Source of the DNA: Candidatus Saccharibacteria bacterium UBA6175
GTDB taxonomy: Bacteria > Patescibacteriota > Saccharimonadia > Saccharimonadales > Saccharimonadaceae
Length of the DNA stretch: 23,737 bases
Assembly (NCBI GenBank): GCA_002422915.1
Contig: DITV01000001.1
Location: 101,038-124,774, forward strand
Reading direction: 5' to 3'
Notes under the pieces: generated by a model
Seen by the model: the letters and a program-made list of their open reading frames with translations, nothing else
Database searches by the model: none
What the model was told of the DNA's origin: nothing
Shown here: one piece after another, positions 13,755 through 20,853 of the stretch
How positions within the stretch are numbered: position 1 is the first letter of the stretch
Layout: each line of letters opens with the position of its first letter
Program-made: the position numbers and the translations under genes

Positions 13755-15851
13755 ATGGCTCAACAAAACGTCCCACTAAAGGACTACCGTAACATTGGTA
13801 TTATTGCCCACATTGACGCGGGTAAGACCACCACAACCGAAGGTATTCTGTACCGAACGGGTATTAACCACAAGATTGGTGAAGTTCGTGGTGCCGACGG
13901 TGATAGCGCAACCACTGACTGGATGGCGCAAGAAAAAGAGCGTGGTATTACCATTACCTCTGCTGCAGTGACCGCCTTCTGGAAGGGTCACAAGATCAAC
14001 ATCATCGACACCCCTGGTCACATCGACTTTACGGCTGAAGTTGAGCGTTCACTCCGTGTCCTCGACGGTGCAGTGACCGTCTTCGACGGGAAGATGGGTG
14101 TTGAGGCGCAAACCGAAACAGTCTGGCGCCAGGCTAATAAGTACGGTGTGCCTCGTATCTGTTTCATCAACAAGATTAACCAAATCGGTGGTGACTTCTA
14201 CAAATCTCTCGAATCTATTCACAACCGTCTCTCTAAGCACGCGCTTCCGATTCACCTGCCAATTGGCTTCGAAAAAGACATCAATGGTGTTGTCGACCTC
14301 GTCGACATGAAGGCTTACACGTACACCGACTACGCCGATAAAGCACTCGTTCCCGGTGAAATTCCAGCAGATATGCTTGAAAAAGCCAAAAACGCTCGCA
14401 GCCTATTGGTTGAAGCTGCGGTTGAAGCTGAAGACGAACTGTTTGAGCGCTTCTTGAACGAAGGTGAAGAATCGATTACTATCGAAGATTTGAAGCGCGC
14501 CCTTCGTAAGCGCGTCCTTGCCGGCGACTTCTTCCTAGTGACTGGTGGAGATGGTCGTGGGGTGATTGTTGAAAAGGTCCTTGATCTCGTTGCTGACTAC
14601 ATGCCATCACCACTCGATGTTGATGCCATTCAAGGAACCAACCCGAAGACCGGCGACCTCGTTGAACGACAGCCTGCCGACAGCGAACCTCTTTCTGCGC
14701 TCGCATTCAAGATCGCGACCGACCCATTTGTCGGCCGTCTTATCTTCATCCGCGTGTACAGCGGTAAGCTCACCGCCGGAAGCCACGTTTTGAATACTAC
14801 CACTGGTGATAAAGAGCGTATCGGACGTATTGTTCGTATGCACGCCGACAAGCGTGAAGACATCGACATGATCGGTGCCGGTGACATCGCTGCGGTCGTG
14901 GGCCTCAAGGGAACCTTTACGGGACACACCCTCTCAGACCCAGCCCACCCACTGATGCTTGAATCAATCGACTTCCCAGAGCCACCTGTTTCTATTGCGG
15001 TCGAGCCAAAGACGAAGAGCGACCAAGAAAAGATGGGTATTGCCCTCCAGCGCCTTGCCGAAGAAGACCCAACATTCCGTATCCACACCGACGAAGAAAC
15101 TGGCCAGACCATCATGTCAGGAATGGGTGAACTTCACCTTGAGATCCTGGTTGACCGTATGAAGCGTGAATTTAACGTTGAAGCTAACGTCGGTGAGCCT
15201 CAGGTTGCCTTCCGTGAAACGATTCGTGGCATGGCTGAAGCACAAGGAAAGCACGCTAAGCAAACTGGTGGACGTGGTCAATTTGGTGACGTCTGGGTTC
15301 GCTTTGAACCGACTGAATCTGGCGAAGGCTTTGAGTTTGTCGACGAAATCAAGGGTGGTGTAGTGCCGCAAGAGTACCGCAAGCCTGTAGAAAAGGGTAT
15401 TCACGACACGCTTAACGGTGGTGTTATCGCCGGCTACCCAATGATTGGCGTCAAGGCAACCCTCTATGACGGAAGCTACCACGACGTGGACTCAAGCGAA
15501 CTTGCCTTTAACCTTGCCGGAGTTCTGTCTGTGAAGGAAGGTATTCCGAAGGCAAAGCCAGTCATTCTTGAGCCGGTCATGAAAGTCGAAGTATCGACCC
15601 CTGAAGATTTCATGGGTGACATCATCGGTGACCTTAACGCCCGACGTGGCCGTATCGATGCCATGGAAGACATTCCAGGTGGCGCAAAGCTCGTTCGTGC
15701 CTACGTACCGCTTTCAAACCTTTTTGGGTATACCAACGACATTCGTTCGATGAGCCAAGGGCGCGCTGCCTCTACTATGGAGCTTGCGCAGTACGAAGAA
15801 GTACCACCAAACGTGGCACAAGAGATCATCGCCAAGCGTACAAACAAGTAA
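13755..15851 (+). CDS. fusA: Elongation factor G with divergent guanine-recognition motifs
   Basis: A 698-residue translational GTPase that drives translocation on the ribosome. G1 AHIDAGKTTTTE, switch I EKERGITITS and G3 DTPGHIDF are canonical. G4, normally NKxD, reads NKIN (Asn139 to Asn142), so the Asp that reads the guanine base is Asn142. G5, normally GSA, reads GGD (264-266, after Thr263). Domains II-V look normal, including the MGELHLEI block and the domain IV tip GSYHDVDSSELAF that contacts the decoding region. In EF-Tu the Asp-to-Asn change at G4 is known to switch preference towards xanthosine nucleotides; whether EF-G here still uses GTP is unknown. It is transcribed alone, with a hairpin terminator downstream. 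I found no second fusA in the window. Confidence 0.97.
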   Translation: MAQQNVPLKDYRNIGIIAHIDAGKTTTTEGILYRTGINHKIGEVRGADGDSATTDWMAQEKERGITITSAAVTAFWKGHKINIIDTPGHIDFTAEVERSLRVLDGAVTVFDGKMGVEAQTETVWRQANKYGVPRICFINKINQIGGDFYKSLESIHNRLSKHALPIHLPIGFEKDINGVVDLVDMKAYTYTDYADKALVPGEIPADMLEKAKNARSLLVEAAVEAEDELFERFLNEGEESITIEDLKRALRKRVLAGDFFLVTGGDGRGVIVEKVLDLVADYMPSPLDVDAIQGTNPKTGDLVERQPADSEPLSALAFKIATDPFVGRLIFIRVYSGKLTAGSHVLNTTTGDKERIGRIVRMHADKREDIDMIGAGDIAAVVGLKGTFTGHTLSDPAHPLMLESIDFPEPPVSIAVEPKTKSDQEKMGIALQRLAEEDPTFRIHTDEETGQTIMSGMGELHLEILVDRMKREFNVEANVGEPQVAFRETIRGMAEAQGKHAKQTGGRGQFGDVWVRFEPTESGEGFEFVDEIKGGVVPQEYRKPVEKGIHDTLNGGVIAGYPMIGVKATLYDGSYHDVDSSELAFNLAGVLSVKEGIPKAKPVILEPVMKVEVSTPEDFMGDIIGDLNARRGRIDAMEDIPGGAKLVRAYVPLSNLFGYTNDIRSMSQGRAASTMELAQYEEVPPNVAQEIIAKRTNK

Positions 15852-15872
15852 TAGTTCGTTTATACACTACTT

Positions 15873-15896
15873 GGGAGAGTCGTGAGGCTCTCCTTT
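15873..15896 (+). terminator. Hairpin terminator after fusA
   Basis: GGAGAG (15874-15879) pairs with CTCTCC (15888-15893) and is followed by TTTAG. The T tract is short, so it is a moderate terminator. Confidence 0.65.
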
Positions 15897-15900
15897 AGTA

Positions 15901-15929
15901 TTGATAATTATATACTATTATGGTATAAT
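15901..15929 (+). promoter_or_regulatory. Near-consensus promoter TTGATA-17-TATAAT with extended -10, leaderless
   Basis: The -35 TTGATA (15901-15906), exact 17-bp spacer and TATAAT (15924-15929) with TGG just upstream. The -10 ends 8 nt before the ATG at 15938, so the leader would be 0-2 nt. Confidence 0.88.
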
Positions 15930-15937
15930 AGGATCTT

Positions 15938-17356
15938 ATGAATCCATCTCAGACTAACGAACGGACTACATCTGAAGAACTTACTCAGTTTAATGAGCGT
16001 ATTGTCGATGAAAACAATCGATACGCGCTGTCAAATGAACTGAAGAATGAGCAAATGCTTGCGATTGTTCAATCTGATATCGCTGCGGAACAATTCGATA
16101 CCTTCCATGACCTGCTCACCACCGCAACAACGGTGCCATATGAAGAGATGGGAAGCCGAGCATTGGCGCTCGAATTACAGATTCGTGAGGTTGAGGAGAC
16201 GGAGCTTCACGCAAGCGCTCAACTCTTGAGTGACGCCGAACTCGCAATTCGCTTGGCTCCTCGAAAGGCGGATGATATTGAAAAAGTAAAAGCTGGTATT
16301 CTTGAGCAGACACGTCAGAATTCAGTCGCGACACTTCGTTCTGAACTAGATCAAATCTATGCATCAATCGACGAATACGGAGACGCATGGGAAGTTCCAC
16401 AGGCTATTCCACCCGCTGATCGCGACATGCTGTATGAAATGATCCTCGAGCATACTGGCCGTGAAGAGTCAGAAGTATCATTTAAAGATATCATTCCACT
16501 TACCCCCGAAGAGCGAGTTCATCTCGCCGAAGCAGCTGAGAAAGCAAAGAGCGCCATTGAGAATCCGGATGCATCCCGACACATTGTCTTCTATTTATCC
16601 GAGAACATTAATAAAGTGGTGACCGTTGAAGAACTTGCTCGCTTCCTGTATGTTGCTGATATCAGCGGAGACAATCATCGGAGCCATGTAACAACACTGC
16701 TTGGCCCAAAAATTCAGGGAAAACGTATCCAGAGGATGCTTCACGATGACTATGGTCTTGACCTGCAATATGGCATAAGAATTCTACGACAAGAAGAGGG
16801 CGGACGATGGCTTGAGCGTCGCCGCACACGTATCTACCGTGTCGTCACGCCAGACCCTAGTCGGGATATCGGTGAATCGGTTATAGAAACAGCATTGCCC
16901 GATAAAAAAATGTTGAGCGACCATTTTGACGCGATAGTCAATGATAAGCCTATAGAGGTGATGCCCACCGAAGTGCCCGAGCTCGCTCCAGTTGATGAAA
17001 CCGCACATGAAGCTATCGAGCAAAGTGAAGATTGGCATGTTGAATTTGAAGCGTCTACTTTAGCCGCCATTAACCGCCTTAAGGACGACAACCTTTTTAA
17101 CGATGATGAAATGCGAGGGAGCGCCGTTCGTTCGATGAGCTCATCGAGCCTGCTTGGCACGAAAACAAATCGTGAACGAATGCACAAAGCCGGCCTTTTG
17201 AAGGTGGGACAGTTAAAATCGGATGAAATGACTCGTGAGCAACGTGTTCTGGGCCTGCTCTTTAATACAAATAGCCATGTACTGACTCAAAAATCAACAA
17301 AAAAACAGGCACTGGAGATCGTACAAAACCTTATTACAGATAATTTGGAAAACTAA
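15938..17356 (+). CDS. Unknown protein with coiled-coil-like N-terminus and possible winged-helix segment
   Basis: A 472-residue soluble, acidic protein. Residues about 1-130 are rich in charged heptad-like helices. The central part (about 208-310, from HIVFYLSENINKVVTVEELA through QRMLHDDYGLDLQYGI to RRRTRIYRV) resembles a winged-helix DNA-binding fold: a helix-turn-helix-like segment, then a basic hairpin. The C-terminal third holds an acidic linker and a helical tail. I could not assign a family, and the winged helix is a judgement by eye. It is driven by its own strong promoter and ended by a hairpin. It lies between fusA and tuf, directly upstream of the RadC-like/HEPN operon, so a regulatory link to that operon is possible but not shown. 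Confidence 0.78.
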   Translation: MNPSQTNERTTSEELTQFNERIVDENNRYALSNELKNEQMLAIVQSDIAAEQFDTFHDLLTTATTVPYEEMGSRALALELQIREVEETELHASAQLLSDAELAIRLAPRKADDIEKVKAGILEQTRQNSVATLRSELDQIYASIDEYGDAWEVPQAIPPADRDMLYEMILEHTGREESEVSFKDIIPLTPEERVHLAEAAEKAKSAIENPDASRHIVFYLSENINKVVTVEELARFLYVADISGDNHRSHVTTLLGPKIQGKRIQRMLHDDYGLDLQYGIRILRQEEGGRWLERRRTRIYRVVTPDPSRDIGESVIETALPDKKMLSDHFDAIVNDKPIEVMPTEVPELAPVDETAHEAIEQSEDWHVEFEASTLAAINRLKDDNLFNDDEMRGSAVRSMSSSSLLGTKTNRERMHKAGLLKVGQLKSDEMTREQRVLGLLFNTNSHVLTQKSTKKQALEIVQNLITDNLEN

Positions 17357-17375
17357 TCAGTGTTGAGTTGTGGAG

Positions 17376-17400
17376 AGCGAGGCCAGGTGCCTCGTTCTTC
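17376..17400 (+). terminator. Hairpin terminator after the 15938 gene
   Basis: AGCGAGGC (17376-17383) pairs with GCCTCGTT (17389-17396) with one G/T pair and a five-base loop, followed by CTTCATTT. Moderate strength. Confidence 0.7.
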
Positions 17401-17432
17401 ATTTACTTCAGTATAAGTTTATAATCCGTCCC

Positions 17433-17438
17433 TACACT
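17433..17438 (+). promoter_or_regulatory. -10 box TACACT for the RadC-like/HEPN operon, leaderless
   Basis: TACACT ends 7 nt before the ATG at 17446 and is the same hexamer as the -10 of the first gene in the window. A better-looking TATAAT (17420-17425) lies upstream and would give a 14-nt leader. Neither has an obvious -35. Confidence 0.5.
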
Positions 17439-17445
17439 GGGTAAC

Positions 17446-18027
17446 ATGAAAGAAAGTACCCATCTTAGGCCGCGCGAGAAGATTGTGCAGCAAGCGGTTC
17501 ATGCGCTGAGCGATAATGAGCTGCTACAAGTTATTATTGGCTCAGGAGCAGCACAATTCCCAGTAAGGTATATAGCTCGAAGAGTGCAGTCTGTATTAAA
17601 GGAGGGGATACCGTCCATCCAGACGTTACGACAAGTAAATGGGGTGGGCGAAGCGCTTGCGACACGACTGGTAGCCGTGTTTGAGATGGCAAGTAGACTG
17701 TCGCGGATAACCTCTGAACAGCACAGTAGCGTGTCTTTTCCGTATATTGAAGTCGAGTATTTCGATTTCTCGAACAGACAGCTGACGATCTTTAGGTTTG
17801 ATAGAAATGAACCGAATTCATTGCTAACTCGCAATATCTGCAAGCAAGCTCTCTTGACTGCGGCATCTCGATTGTCCGTCGGTCTCTATTATAGCCAGGC
17901 GCCGTCTTTGAGTGCACTCGATGACCTCTGTTTCATTCGTGAGTTACATACAGCAGCCGAACTATTTGGCGTTTCGGTGAACTCAGTACATCGCCAGTGG
18001 GGTACATATCGGAAGGAACTACTATGA
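17446..18027 (+). CDS. RadC-like (UPF0758) protein with degenerate JAMM domain
   Basis: A 193-residue protein. The N-terminus matches the RadC/UPF0758 helix-hairpin-helix module: LRPREKIVQQ (8-17), LSDNELLQVIIGSG (21-34), then a hairpin-like QVNGVGEALATRLVAVFEMA (about 63-82). The C-terminal half should be a JAB/MPN metalloprotease-like domain. At the place where the family reads HNHPSGDPxPSxxD, this protein reads YYSQAPSLSALDD, so the zinc-ligand histidines are gone, although PSxxxD and the following helix (ELHTAAELFGV) survive. It is therefore predicted to be catalytically dead, perhaps a scaffold or DNA-structure-binding protein. Its stop overlaps the start of the HEPN gene (ATGA), so the two proteins are probably made together. 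RadC's biological role is poorly established. Confidence 0.82.
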   Translation: MKESTHLRPREKIVQQAVHALSDNELLQVIIGSGAAQFPVRYIARRVQSVLKEGIPSIQTLRQVNGVGEALATRLVAVFEMASRLSRITSEQHSSVSFPYIEVEYFDFSNRQLTIFRFDRNEPNSLLTRNICKQALLTAASRLSVGLYYSQAPSLSALDDLCFIRELHTAAELFGVSVNSVHRQWGTYRKELL

Positions 18028-18632
18028 AAGCGCTGATCCGACACACCCAGCAGCAAATGATTATTAACGCGTTTCAGTCATCCTCGATAGATTATGAGGG
18101 TGCTTACCTCCATTTGTACGCGTCATACAACGCGTGGTACCGATTGGTTACCGGACATTCAGTTGACTCAGTCGCGCTATCCGCAATGAAGCAGCGCTAT
18201 GAAATGTGGCGAGACTATTTTGACGGTAACAGCCTAGATTTGTTGCGGAGTCCTATGAGAAGAATCTATATTCTTACCCAACACCGTCCACTTATCACAG
18301 GATCCGGTGTCGCCTTGACGCTAGAGGATGATAGTGACTGGCGTCACCTCATTGACTTCTGGTACGCGGTTCGGTGCGACGCTGTCCATGCTACTCCGGT
18401 ACGTTCCCACGGCTACTACGAGCAGTTTGTTCGTCTTGCTTACGAGAGCCTTCAAGTATACATGACAGAAATCGTCAGGCGCTTACAACAATCACAACAA
18501 GAAAACATAAGGACGGTTGTAGACAGAAGGGCTTTTGTGCACCTTCCAGAGCCGCATTTAGTTGACAGGGCGCCAGCACACCTGTTTAAACAAGAAGATA
18601 TCTCTTTACGGAGTGAGGAAAACACTGTATAA
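18024..18632 (+). CDS. HEPN-like protein, putative ribonuclease
   Basis: A 202-residue helical protein. It carries the two hallmarks of large HEPN families: an N-terminal aromatic segment YLHLYASYNAWYRLV (28-42), resembling the LWIAFNALY-type helix, and VRCDAVH with an Rx4H arrangement (Arg117, His122) preceding a long helix FVRLAYESLQVYMTEI. Rx4-6H is the catalytic motif of HEPN ribonucleases in toxins and CRISPR or abortive-infection effectors. The assignment is by eye and the protein is divergent. The start at 18024 is supported by GGAAGGA 6 nt upstream and the four-base ATGA overlap with the RadC-like gene. Its stop codon lies inside the tuf promoter -10. Whether it is active or toxic is not known from sequence. 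Confidence 0.72.
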   Translation: MKALIRHTQQQMIINAFQSSSIDYEGAYLHLYASYNAWYRLVTGHSVDSVALSAMKQRYEMWRDYFDGNSLDLLRSPMRRIYILTQHRPLITGSGVALTLEDDSDWRHLIDFWYAVRCDAVHATPVRSHGYYEQFVRLAYESLQVYMTEIVRRLQQSQQENIRTVVDRRAFVHLPEPHLVDRAPAHLFKQEDISLRSEENTV

Positions 18633-18633
18633 T
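18605..18633 (+). promoter_or_regulatory. Promoter of tuf, TTTACG-17-TATAAT
   Basis: The -35 TTTACG (18605-18610), 17-bp spacer and perfect TATAAT (18628-18633). The -10 contains the TAA stop of the HEPN gene (18630-18632). Transcription should begin near 18640, giving a leader of 58 nt with ribosome-binding site AAAGGAG. Confidence 0.88.
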
Positions 18634-18697
18634 CACAACCATACGTCGTGAAGTATTCTTACCTCATGCGAAAATAACTAAAGGAGAACTAATTTAA

Positions 18698-19879
18698 ATG
18701 GCAGATTTCGATCGAACCAAGCCTCACGTTAACGTTGGTACTATGGGCCACGTTGACCACGGAAAGACCACTTTGACTGCAGCTATCACCGCTGTACTTG
18801 CAAAGCGCCTTCCAAGCGATGTAAACAAGCCTATCGCTTACGACCAAATTGACAACGCGCCTGAAGAGCGTGCACGTGGCATCACTATCGCAACCTCTCA
18901 CCAAGAGTACGAATCAGAAATTCGTCACTACGCCCATGTCGACATGCCAGGTCACGCCGACTACGTTAAGAACATGATCACCGGTGCTGCACAGATCGAT
19001 GGTGCCATCCTCGTGGTTGCTGCCAACGACGGACCGTTGCCACAAACTCGTGAGCACGTGCTTCTTGCCCACCAAGTTGGTGTGCCTAAGATCCTCGTCT
19101 TCCTTAACAAGATGGACCTTGCTGACCCAGAGCTCGTTGAGCTGGTTGAAATGGACATTCGTGAACTGCTCGCTAAGAACGGGTACGACGAAAACGCTCC
19201 TATTATCAAGGGTTCTGCAACCAAGGCTCTTGAAGGTGACGCTGCAAGCGAAGACGCAATTATGGAATTGGTAAAGGCACTCGACGAGTACGTACCAGAG
19301 CCAACCCGCGACCTCGACAAGCCATTCCTTATGCCAATTGAAGACGTCTTCTCAATTAAGGGACGTGGAACGGTTGCAACCGGACGTATCGAAACTGGTG
19401 TGATCAACATCAACGACCCAGTTGAAATCGTTGGTATCCGCGACACACAAAACTCTGTTGTAACTGGTATTGAAGCCTTCAAGAAGAACCTTGACCGCGG
19501 ACAAGCTGGTGACAACGCCGGACTTCTCCTCCGTGGTATTGAGCGTGAGCAAATCGAACGTGGTCAGGTGATTGTCAAGCCAGGTTCATTGACTCCACAC
19601 ACCGAGTTCGAAGCTGAAGTCTACATCCTCAAGAAGGAAGAAGGCGGACGCCACACTCCATTCTCAAAGGGCTACAAGCCACAGTTCTACTTCCGTACAA
19701 CTGACGTCACTGGTGAAGTTGAGCTTCCTGCTGACAAAGAACTCGTTATCCCTGGCGACACTGTCACCTTTAAGGTCACGCTTCTCGCTCCAATTGCGAT
19801 GGAGCAGGGTCTTAACTTCGCTATTCGCGAAGGCGGTAAGACAGTTGGTGCCGGTGTGGTAACCAAGATCGTTAAGTAA
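18698..19879 (+). CDS. tuf: Elongation factor Tu
   Basis: A 393-residue EF-Tu, the standard length, that brings aminoacyl-tRNA to the ribosomal A site. Canonical motifs are present: G1 GHVDHGKTT, switch I ARGITIATSH, G4 NKMD and G5 GSATKALEG. The G3 motif reads DMPGH (82-86), with Met83 in place of the nearly invariant Cys; the catalytic His86 is kept. NKMDLAD likewise has Met where E. coli has Cys. Domain 2 and 3 blocks are normal (GRGTVATGRIETG, HTPFSKGYKPQFYFRTTDVTG, FAIREGGKTVGAGVV). I see no cysteine. It has its own promoter and terminator and is separated from fusA by three accessory genes. Confidence 0.98.
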   Translation: MADFDRTKPHVNVGTMGHVDHGKTTLTAAITAVLAKRLPSDVNKPIAYDQIDNAPEERARGITIATSHQEYESEIRHYAHVDMPGHADYVKNMITGAAQIDGAILVVAANDGPLPQTREHVLLAHQVGVPKILVFLNKMDLADPELVELVEMDIRELLAKNGYDENAPIIKGSATKALEGDAASEDAIMELVKALDEYVPEPTRDLDKPFLMPIEDVFSIKGRGTVATGRIETGVININDPVEIVGIRDTQNSVVTGIEAFKKNLDRGQAGDNAGLLLRGIEREQIERGQVIVKPGSLTPHTEFEAEVYILKKEEGGRHTPFSKGYKPQFYFRTTDVTGEVELPADKELVIPGDTVTFKVTLLAPIAMEQGLNFAIREGGKTVGAGVVTKIVK

Positions 19880-19896
19880 TTTCGATCACCAAAATG

Positions 19897-19925
19897 AAAA
19901 TACCCCCATCTCGGGGGTATTTTTT
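19897..19925 (+). terminator. Rho-independent terminator after tuf
   Basis: AAAATACCCCC (19897-19907) pairs perfectly with GGGGGTATTTT (19913-19923), loop ATCTC, ending in further T residues. The flanking A and T runs make it potentially active in both directions. Confidence 0.95.
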
Positions 19926-19930
19926 GTACT

Positions 19931-19978
19931 AAAAATGCGAGAACCCCGCTGACCCCGGAGGAGCCGCGGGGGCTCGCA
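19931..19978 (-). terminator. Terminator of the minus-strand 20010 gene
   Basis: TGCGAG (19936-19941) with CTCGCA (19973-19978), and CCCCGC (19944-19949) with GCGGGG (19966-19971), form a GC-rich stem with a small internal bulge. Read on the minus strand it runs into TTTTT (complement of 19931-19935). It lies 32 nt after the stop of the minus-strand gene. Confidence 0.8.
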
Positions 19979-20009
19979 TCGACGGGTAGGCGGGGTAACC
20001 CAGTATGTA

Positions 20010-20285
20010 TTACTGGAGGAGGCGTACACGGTAGTCGAGTGCGCCTTCGTCCCATTCCAGGAAGAATGCGCCTTGGCCCGGGACATAGAACTGACGATTG
20101 TCTGCGAGCTCCCGGATGAGCTTGAGGCTGCCGGGCGAATCGACCGCATATCGCTTGAGAGCCTTCGTACCGACAAGATCGTCGACAAAAATCTCCTTTC
20201 GCTCTACCCTGACCTTTGCGAGCAGTCCGATGCAGTCTGCCTCGACACGCCTTGCAGCAACGTCGATACCGTTTTCTGTTGTCAT
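20010..20285 (-). CDS. Small GC-rich protein of unknown function
   Basis: A 91-residue soluble protein, no signal or membrane segment, one cysteine, mixed charged helices and a C-terminal aromatic segment (QGAFFLEWDEG). I do not recognise a family. It is believed real because it has a dedicated minus-strand terminator, plausible promoter elements and a coding region with high GC (about 60%) at normal codon positions. A longer open frame overlaps it in another frame and looks non-coding (Arg- and Pro-rich). It is transcribed against tuf and divergently from rpsJ. With the two small genes at 3398-3967 it forms a set of GC-rich genes unlike the surrounding core genes. The ribosome-binding site is weak (AAAGAATGG). 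Confidence 0.62.
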   Translation of the reverse strand: MTTENGIDVAARRVEADCIGLLAKVRVERKEIFVDDLVGTKALKRYAVDSPGSLKLIRELADNRQFYVPGQGAFFLEWDEGALDYRVRLLQ

Positions 20286-20313
20286 AGTACACCATTCTTT
20301 AGGCGGGCGAACG

Positions 20314-20347
20314 AGTATATGTAATCATGTGTAAGATGAATTGTCAA
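20314..20347 (-). promoter_or_regulatory. Putative minus-strand promoter of the 20010 gene
   Basis: On the minus strand TTGACA (complement of 20342-20347) lies upstream of TACATA (20323 to 20318, spacer 18) and TATACT (20319 to 20314, spacer 22). The spacing is not ideal, so the exact -10 is uncertain. It is back to back with the rpsJ promoter. Confidence 0.45.
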
Positions 20348-20376
20348 TTTACAGGCCACCCTTTGTATGATAGAAT
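20348..20376 (+). promoter_or_regulatory. Promoter of rpsJ, TTTACA-17-TAGAAT
   Basis: The -35 TTTACA (20348-20353), 17-bp spacer and -10 TAGAAT (20371-20376). Start of transcription near 20383 gives a leader of about 100 nt. The ribosome-binding site is AAAAGGAG just before the ATG. Confidence 0.75.
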
Positions 20377-20482
20377 TCAATAGTATTACTAATCGCACCG
20401 ACAACTCGGCCAGACGTGAACAACACCGATTCGAGCAGAGGTTACGGCGCCGCACTCCCGCGTTACAGGAAAAGGAGCCACC

Positions 20483-20800
20483 ATGGCAGAACAAGAAGGA
20501 CTACGGATCCGTATCCGTTTGAAGGCGTATGACCACAAGGTCATCGACCAATCAGCAAAACAAATTATTGACACCGCTATTCGGAGTGGCGCAAGCATTG
20601 CCGGGCCAGTGCCACTGCCAACTCGTCGTAGCACCTTCACGGTTGTAAAGTCACCACACGTCTACAAAAAAGGCGGTGAGGCCTTTGAGATGCGTGTTCA
20701 CAAACGTTTGATTGATATCACCAACGCAACGCCAAAAACAATCGATAGCCTACAGAACCTTAGCCTCCCGGCTGGTGTCGACGCAGAAATTCGTATGTAA
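20483..20800 (+). CDS. rpsJ: 30S ribosomal protein S10 (NusE)
   Basis: A 105-residue S10, normal length. It is part of the 30S head and, as NusE, links NusB and NusG in transcription antitermination. Signature blocks are LRIRIRLKAYDHKVIDQSAKQI, GPVPLPTR (the metastable loop region), and HVYKKGGEAFEMRVHKRLIDI. In most bacteria rpsJ is the first gene of the S10 operon, directly followed by rplC. Here it is followed by a strong terminator and about 1.5 kb of minus-strand genes, so it forms a single-gene unit. Confidence 0.98.
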   Translation: MAEQEGLRIRIRLKAYDHKVIDQSAKQIIDTAIRSGASIAGPVPLPTRRSTFTVVKSPHVYKKGGEAFEMRVHKRLIDITNATPKTIDSLQNLSLPAGVDAEIRM

Positions 20801-20812
20801 CAAACACATTAC

Positions 20813-20843
20813 AAAAAATAGCCCCGTTATGGGGCTATTTTTT
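20813..20843. terminator. Symmetric bidirectional terminator between rpsJ and the minus-strand genes
   Basis: A perfect 13-bp stem AAAAAATAGCCCC (20813-20825) and GGGGCTATTTTTT (20831-20843), loop GTTAT. Six A and six T residues at either side give a T tract on both strands. It lies 12 nt after rpsJ and 10 nt after the convergent small gene. Confidence 0.95.
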
Positions 20844-20853
20844 CTAAAAGATA

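Noticed and set aside
14630..15115. A 161-codon antisense frame within fusA
   Set aside because: It lies fully inside a well-supported gene, with no promoter or ribosome-binding site, and its composition is typical of the shadow of a biased coding frame.
17446..18027. A truncated or frameshifted true radC
   Set aside because: The frame continues through the whole C-terminal domain with the PS...D and following helix recognisable, so the missing histidines look like divergence and not truncation.
19687..20295. A 202-codon open frame on the minus strand overlapping tuf and the 20010 gene
   Set aside because: It is Arg- and Pro-rich, overlaps the end of tuf and crosses the strong terminators. 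The 91-residue frame inside the same stretch fits its own terminator better.
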